Assembly (NCBI RefSeq): GCF_000003605.2
Contig: NW_003153267.1
Location: 112,556 to 124,317 of the forward strand
Origin: Saccoglossus kowalevskii
Taxonomy: Eukaryota; Hemichordata; Enteropneusta; Harrimaniidae
Reading direction: 5' to 3'
Length of the DNA stretch: 11,762 nt
Shown: in pieces, positions 6,976-11,762 of the stretch
Layout: every line of letters starts with the position of its first letter
Position numbering within the stretch: position 1 is the stretch's first letter
Position numbers and translations under genes: made by a program
The notes under the pieces: generated by a model
Told to the model about the DNA's origin: nothing
The model's input: only the letters and a program-made list of their open reading frames with translations
The model's database searches: none

Positions 6976-7810
6976 CTACACAAAACGATAATGAATGTTA
7001 TCTGCATAATGAATGGTGGTTTTTCTGCATGCTTCAAAAAGAAATAAAAATCGATATACGATAGCCCGTTTACCATGTATCATTTTAACTGTACTAAATA
7101 AATGTACTGATACTCATCCAAGGCAGCCCGCCACGATCAATGTTAATGTGTTAATATTAATGTTCAATTCACAAAGACAAAATAAAATAAAATATTCTTT
7201 AAAAGCACGCTGTTACATTTGTTGATATATAGTGCACATCCTTGCACATTTTTTTGAGAATAGTGTAAGCCAATTTTATATTAGTAAAAAGCAACATTAA
7301 AAATATATGATTTACATTTTTGGCGGCCATCTTGGTATGAAAACCATATTTTCTTCAATATTTCATATTTGTTTTGCATATTACTTTGAAATAATCCATG
7401 TTTCACAATTTTATGATAATGTTTGGTCAATACACATGGACAAAAATAATTCAAGATGGCTGCATAATTAAAAATGGCCTCAAATATTCAATATGGCTAT
7501 CATATCTAGGTATGACACTAAATAAGTTTAATCAACCAGCCATCATTGAACATTTGTGGTTAATTTTAGTAGGTTTTTGTGTACCAATGTAATACCACTG
7601 GATTTCATCCATACTAAAACCACTTGCTATATGATAAAATTACATACACATTTTATTGCAAATCAGTCATTTTGTTACATTGTCCATCTTGAAATTGGAC
7701 ATATGGAATTCATCTCTTGTGCAGTTATTGCACATTCCTTTACCTTAATATCTTGTTGTATAGATCTTTTTCAAAAGCATGTTATATTACTTTGATTTTG
7801 TTAATATAAT
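6976..7810. other. AT-rich flank of the pseudogene, no gene seen
   Basis: Plus-strand frames at 7013-7225, 7398-7592 and 7556-7795 are short, Ile/Phe/Tyr-rich and lack splice context. Between 7321 and 7500 there are several ATGGC/GCCAT words, including ggcggccatcttgg and caagatggctgc, which resemble YY1 sites. They may be subterminal sequence of the element that carried the pseudogene downstream, but no terminal repeat could be defined. Confidence 0.35.
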
Positions 7811-10569
7811 TCAAGTGCCAAATTTCCTTATATGAGTTGTGTCATCTACGTTGTAACATGGCTGCTGTTTCGACATTCCTTTTGTACGTAGCTTTGTTGT
7901 TGCATCTTTCAGAAAATACGGAACACTGTAGTCATGAAATATATATCCGTGCTACTTCCTATATATTGCTTTAACAAACTGTTTTGTAAGGTCATTACAG
8001 TTCTTGATGACCGATTTAAAAACCACTGTTTCTTCAACAACATTTTCTCCACGTGATTCAACTCAAGTATGTAATCTACTACACAGTCAGGAAGTATGAC
8101 TTTTGTCGTCAAATTGAACAACTTAGCTTCCGTCCCATCATCATCAACAACTGGATTGGAGTTTGATAACACTTTTTTGATGTCATGCATATATGTATCT
8201 TGTTGGTTTACTTTAATGTCTGTCATTTGGTGGTGTGCAGTTCTTGTGAACTTTGTCACTTCTAACATGTTTTCCGACTCAGTGAATAGTTGTGTCAGTT
8301 CAGAGGAACTAATGCAATACCTAAGTAAAGCTTCAGAGTTTGTAGTTATTCCAGATATTGCTTCATCAACTTTTCAATATATTCCTGCGTTTGGTTCACT
8401 GTAATAGCTGTAAATGCTACTGTGTTGGTCTTTACAGTAAAGGAACTTGTCTAAAGATATTTACAGTTTTAAAGTCATCCAATAGTTTCCTAAAATTGAG
8501 TGCTGTAATTGTAGATAACAAATCTTGATGAGCTTGTGGTACCCTCTTCTGCTCCCTGCACGTATATAATAAGTTATGTAAACTATTCTGTAGCATGCAT
8601 ATGCACCTTAGTTTTTCTGAAAAATAGCTTCAAGCAAAAGGTTCTTCATTACTTGTAACTTTACCTGGTGACATTCTATGGATTAGTTGTGGCGTTTACC
8701 ATTCATAATCTGCATGACCGTGGTTTACATGCCTGCTTGCACCCATGCATCGTCTTGTCCTCTATTTTCAACTGTTGCAAATGACCAAGGCATCTTAATG
8801 CACACAAGACTATATGAAACTGACCTTGCGACTCGAACCATTTATTTTAATACTGAGAAGGATCCAGGCAGGCAAGTTTGATAACTCTTTTGTATAGATT
8901 CATATCAAGCCAAACACAGTGGTGTATGGGAAGCATCATTTCTGACAAGCTGATTCAGTTCATGTATCTGTAGCAGTGATAAAGTCAAAGTCTATTCAGG
9001 GGTTGGTGCATTAATATGAGTTTTAGAGTTTTTTAATTATCCGATATTGACTCTGCATTAATTGCAGAATTGTATGCAGCCTAGACAGATACAATGTTTT
9101 TCTGGGGTAGTTGCTTATGTGGCTTACAGCTCCAAAATCTGGAGGCAGTATCTCCACTAACAGTTTTTGTACTGCTGTAGTTGCTTTATTATTGCTCCAT
9201 GGTCTGTGTTTCTGCACTTGTACTTGATTGTGTTGGTGAAGAGGGCATGTCAAATTCATGTATATCAAATAAGCCTTGAGTAGTTTTTTTTCTGGTTGAT
9301 ACTTGCTCATTGGTACTGTACATGACTATGTTACACAATTGTTGTTACATGGTCACAGCGTCTGTACTGCAACATGTTTGTCTACAGAAGAATCTAGCTA
9401 GCAACCAAGAGGTGATATACTGCTGTGACTTATACAGATGTTGGAAAACTTGAAATTCAGGGTAATGAGAACTTGTCTTGTATTTAGGCGTCAATAACTC
9501 CTTTCCAGTTAAAAGTACATTCTTCAACTCCACTATGGGAGATTTCGTAGCCAGTTGTAGTGGTGCAAATATGGATTCAACAGTTACTCCTTGTTAATTT
9601 CCTTTCTGAAATACAGTTGCTGCGAGTCCGTGAAAGGAGTTTTTACCATCTTGGGTACGGATATTGTTAAAATCTGCTTAGATGTTGGCCCTTAGCCAAA
9701 CCAGAAGATACATAAACACCTTTGTTGTCATTTATGTTTGCCTGTACTTCGCCTGCAAACTGTGATACATGTTCTAATGAGGATGTGTATGTTCCAACCC
9801 CAGTATATCCACATCCATATATGATCAATAATATTTGTACTTCTGGTTGCATGATAACAATATTGGGACATTTCTGTTGTTAGAAGTGTGTCAGTTGTTG
9901 TGAAAAATCCAGCCATGGGTTCATTTGCAATTTGTCTCTTTGATTTGTATGCTTGGTTTATCTGTGTGTCCTTGTATTATCTATCCCAGAAATATGTCAA
10001 GCACGGATGGACCGTTTGTTGTTGCTAGTGGACAAATAAATGTCAATATATTGGCTTATTCAATGGCCCTGTGCACAATTTATGCACATTGAAATGTCAT
10101 TTGCACTTCTTCAATGGCATTTTTTAGGTTTTGCTTTTTAGTTAATCATTGTCGGCCTAGACTTAATCTTTGGACGTGTACATTCCACATTCTAAATGTA
10201 TCTTTTAATCTTCTCTTTGAGCATGACGTACCTTACTATTGGTATTATAGCTACATTATGTTTCTTCATGATTCCACTATAATCTGCCATGGCTTCAATG
10301 ATTGGGCTATATGGTCCAGAGATGAATAGATGAATAGCATGTGGAATGCCATACAGCAGCTTTGTTCTTCAATGTTTCTACAGTCACTTCACAGAGACGC
10401 TCCCAGAATGGGATGCACTCCACATCATTTTCAGCCTTTGACATAATAGTACTCGGTCTAGAAATGTGGTATGGTTGCTTTCTTTTGGATTGGGTTGTAG
10501 GCACTCCTCTGTTGGTGTTTTACATTTAAGACACAGTTCAAAGTTTCTCCCTATGCAAAGTTTCTTCAT
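7811..10569 (-). pseudogene. Decayed copy of a large multicopy uncharacterised protein gene (CxxC...WHxxCY family)
   Basis: Recognisable protein pieces follow each other in order on the minus strand but in shifting frames. From 10569: LCLKCKTPTEECLQPNPKES, then after a frameshift near 10445, LKNKAAVWHSTCYSS. About 9672-9345 carries TQDGKNSFHGLAATVFQ with a TAA at 9594-9596, then GVTVESIFAPLQLATKSP. Near 8600-8850: DDAWVQAGM, stop, TTVMQIMNGKRHN. Near 8440-8550: VPQAHQDLLSTITALNFRKL. Then EAISGITTNSEALLRYC and LFNLTTKVILPD (frame open to 7909), and after another shift, FHDYSVPYFLKDATTKLRTK to a stop at 7811. The order and motifs match, from memory, a family of about 900-1,500-residue proteins of unknown function that are highly multicopy in cnidarian, mollusc and fish genomes and probably carried by mobile elements. 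At least four frame changes and several stops make this copy non-functional. A splice-acceptor-like site (tctaatttcag) lies just upstream, at 10604. Confidence 0.75.
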
Positions 10570-11185
10570 TGTTGGTTATGTCATGTAATTAGGTCTTTTT
10601 TAACTGAAATTAGAATATATGCATGATTTCTAAGAACTTGGAATCTAACTTGTTACAGTGACAATTATCACAATATTCAAGAAAGCCTCTCAGATAATGG
10701 ACACAAATAGATTTGTTGGCATCCATTTTCAAATTTGCCAGCCATTATGAATTGTTACTGCAATATTTATAGGATTTGTAAAATATACATTAATACAAAG
10801 CAAGATGGAAAAGTAATGTGAAATAATAAGCAAGATGTTGTTTTTGTTTTTTTGTCAAATACAAGAAGGCGTCTAAAAAAACATTAACTATATTTTTTTA
10901 TAATGTTGTGATGTAATAAATGCAAAAAAATATATTTACAAGATTGTCCATGGGATATTGTATTATGACACAATGGTATGCACTGTGAAATGCCTTTCAA
11001 ATAAAAGTAATAAGTAATTCAAGCACTGTGACAGTAATATTGCTAACTTAATTTAATATGAAATGAATATTCCACGTCCGGTCAAAGCTAAATTTCAATA
11101 TTGAGTTGGGTGCACCTAATAAATGCATTTATCAGAAAATGTGGGGACGTTACGTTGAGAATAATTTGCTCTAATTTGATAATGC
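10570..11185. other. AT-rich intergenic stretch, no gene seen
   Basis: It contains poly-T and poly-A tracts and several AATAAA-like words but no open exon. The word tttgaccggac on the minus strand near 11074-11084 also occurs at 5793-5803, which is within chance expectation for a window of this size. Confidence 0.4.
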
Positions 11186-11279
11186 TATATAATATAATAT
11201 AATATAATATAAATATAATATAATATAATATAATATAATATAATATAATATAATATAATATAATATAATATAATATAAT
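11186..11279. repeat. (TATAA)n microsatellite
   Basis: About 94 bp of a pentanucleotide repeat of unit tataa (equivalently aatat), with one or two unit-length slips near 11186 and 11210. It ends exactly where GC-richer, non-repetitive sequence starts at 11280-11281. Either it is the insertion target of the retrotransposon to its right, or it is the 3' tail of an upstream element. Confidence 0.95.
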
Positions 11280-11463
11280 CGGGTGAACGCGGTGCTTTTC
11301 ATCTCTCCCCGATTTTCTGCCTGTTTTGCGTTTTTGCGGTCGTTGTGCGCCCGTGTTTCTACACAGCTGTATATATAGTGTGTCTACCCTTTACGTGAGT
11401 AATTTATAGTTGTTGTTTTCGTTATTATTGTGGGTTTTGGAGTGTTTTTGCTTTTGCCTTGGC

Positions 11464-11490
11464 AAGATGGTCGGCAACCAAGATGGCTGC
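11464..11490 (+). promoter_or_regulatory. Duplicated TISU/YY1-like start-codon motif
   Basis: The ORF1 start lies in caagatggctgc (11479-11490), one base from the TISU consensus SAASATGGCGGC, which also binds YY1. A related caagatggtcgg (11464-11475) sits 15 bases upstream and supplies the ATG of a short overlapping frame. TISU elements direct scanning-free initiation on very short leaders and can act as transcription elements. YY1 sites near the 5' end are known to guide start-site choice in human L1. Role here is inferred from motif alone. Confidence 0.4.
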
Positions 11491-11762
11491 CGCTCACACA
11501 AGTCCACCGTCAACACCAACAGGTCACCTTACTAGAAATCATTCGGTACGATGTAAAAACATTGATGGCATTCCTGTTGAAACTTATGTGGATTCGGTTG
11601 CAGATTTAGTCGGGGCCAGTAATATTGTGGCTGCATCCCGTATGAACCGATCGGTTATTGTCTTTTTAAGTAAGGTTACATGGGTCGACAGGGTTTCTGC
11701 CACTGGCCTTGACATTGGAGACCTCCATGTTTCTGTTGAATCTCTTGTCCACCCCTCCACAA
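11483..11762 (+). CDS. ORF1 (gag-like RNA-binding protein) of the retrotransposon, N-terminal part
   Basis: From ATG at 11483 the frame stays open for 93 codons to the window edge. It begins with a Ser/Pro/Thr-rich leader (MAAAHTSPPSTPTGHL), then VRCKNIDGIPVETYVDSVAD, an ASRMNRSVIVFLS stretch and GLDIGDLHVSVESL. This is the pattern I know from ORF1 proteins of Tx1-like elements of fish, frogs and marine invertebrates, which bind element RNA and usually continue into an RRM-like fold and CCHC zinc knuckles not visible here. The start was chosen because the family-like sequence is in this frame. An earlier ATG at 11467 opens a 22-codon overlapping frame that ends at 11535. The lack of breaks in 280 bases suggests a young copy. 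Confidence 0.8.
   Translation, partial: MAAAHTSPPSTPTGHLTRNHSVRCKNIDGIPVETYVDSVADLVGASNIVAASRMNRSVIVFLSKVTWVDRVSATGLDIGDLHVSVESLVHPST

Larger units (their letters stand above)
11281..11762 (+). mobile_element. 5' end of a Tx1/L1-type non-LTR retrotransposon (cut by window edge)
   Basis: Base composition changes sharply from the AT microsatellite to a G/T-rich, CpG-containing leader (11281-11482), followed by an ORF1 start that reads as a LINE gag-like protein. The leader begins gggtgaacgcggtgcttttc and carries no long frame. No LTR or primer-binding site is seen, which agrees with a non-LTR element read 5' to 3' from its first base. Because the 5' end appears intact and ORF1 has no stop up to the window end, this may be a full-length copy; ORF2 with reverse transcriptase would lie beyond the window. 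Confidence 0.75.

Noticed and set aside
7854-7870. YY1-like word aacatggctgctg
   Set aside because: It falls inside the C-terminal coding block of the pseudogene, so protein sequence explains it.
8815-8850. tRNA B-box-like sequence on the minus strand (ggttcgagtcgca)
   Set aside because: No matching A box, acceptor stem or anticodon arm can be drawn around it, and it lies inside the decayed coding sequence of the pseudogene.
9023-9310. 95-codon minus-strand open frame as an intact small gene
   Set aside because: It is one frame fragment within the larger frameshifted pseudogene, with parallel protein-like stretches in the other frames nearby.

Overview
The window is eukaryotic, AT-rich nuclear DNA, most likely from an invertebrate animal. 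A mollusc or other lophotrochozoan fits best, but that is a guess from style. Three things support a eukaryote: exons bounded by GT..AG splice sites, a canonical extracellular kringle domain, and several classes of metazoan transposable-element debris. No bacterial-style operon, rRNA, tRNA or CRISPR array was seen. Most long open frames are short chance frames in AT-rich DNA. The real signals are spliced exons, broken reading frames and repeats.

Layout, left to right. Positions 49-175 hold one copy of a short repeat whose second copy lies at 5687-5950. Positions 842-1165 are a MITE-like element with 67-bp terminal inverted repeats. On the minus strand, 1792-2026 looks like the last exon of a membrane-protein gene (basic cytoplasmic tail, stop, poly(A) signals), with a weaker candidate membrane-segment exon at 2434-2580. 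A CpG-bearing patch around 3215-3323 with a perfect NRF1-type palindrome may be a promoter. From there a plus-strand gene runs through 3284-3295, 3902-4016, 4105-4368, 4657-4722 and 5078-5125. Its exons join in frame to encode a short N-terminus, one membrane-spanning segment, one complete kringle domain and a Ser/Thr-rich stalk. A tiny possible last exon with poly(A) signals follows at 5228-5251. The kringle and the two stalk exons are all phase 1-1 modules.

Positions 6640-6975 (minus) carry an unrecognised 111-residue open exon. Downstream of it on the same strand, at 6496-6531, is a 36-nt sequence with the layout of a decayed hammerhead ribozyme. Positions 7811-10569 (minus) are a heavily frameshifted pseudogene of a large, multicopy, uncharacterised protein family with an N-terminal CxxC...WHxxCY module. 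Positions 11186-11279 are a (TATAA)n microsatellite. Directly abutting it, from 11281 to the window end, are the 5' UTR and ORF1 start of a Tx1/L1-type non-LTR retrotransposon, cut by the window edge.

The most interesting items are the kringle membrane gene built from symmetric exons, the decayed hammerhead, and the retrotransposon at a microsatellite border with a TISU/YY1-like start-codon motif. Nothing here is clearly a new biological system. All exon joins and family calls come from reading the sequence and from memory of family patterns, with no database search.
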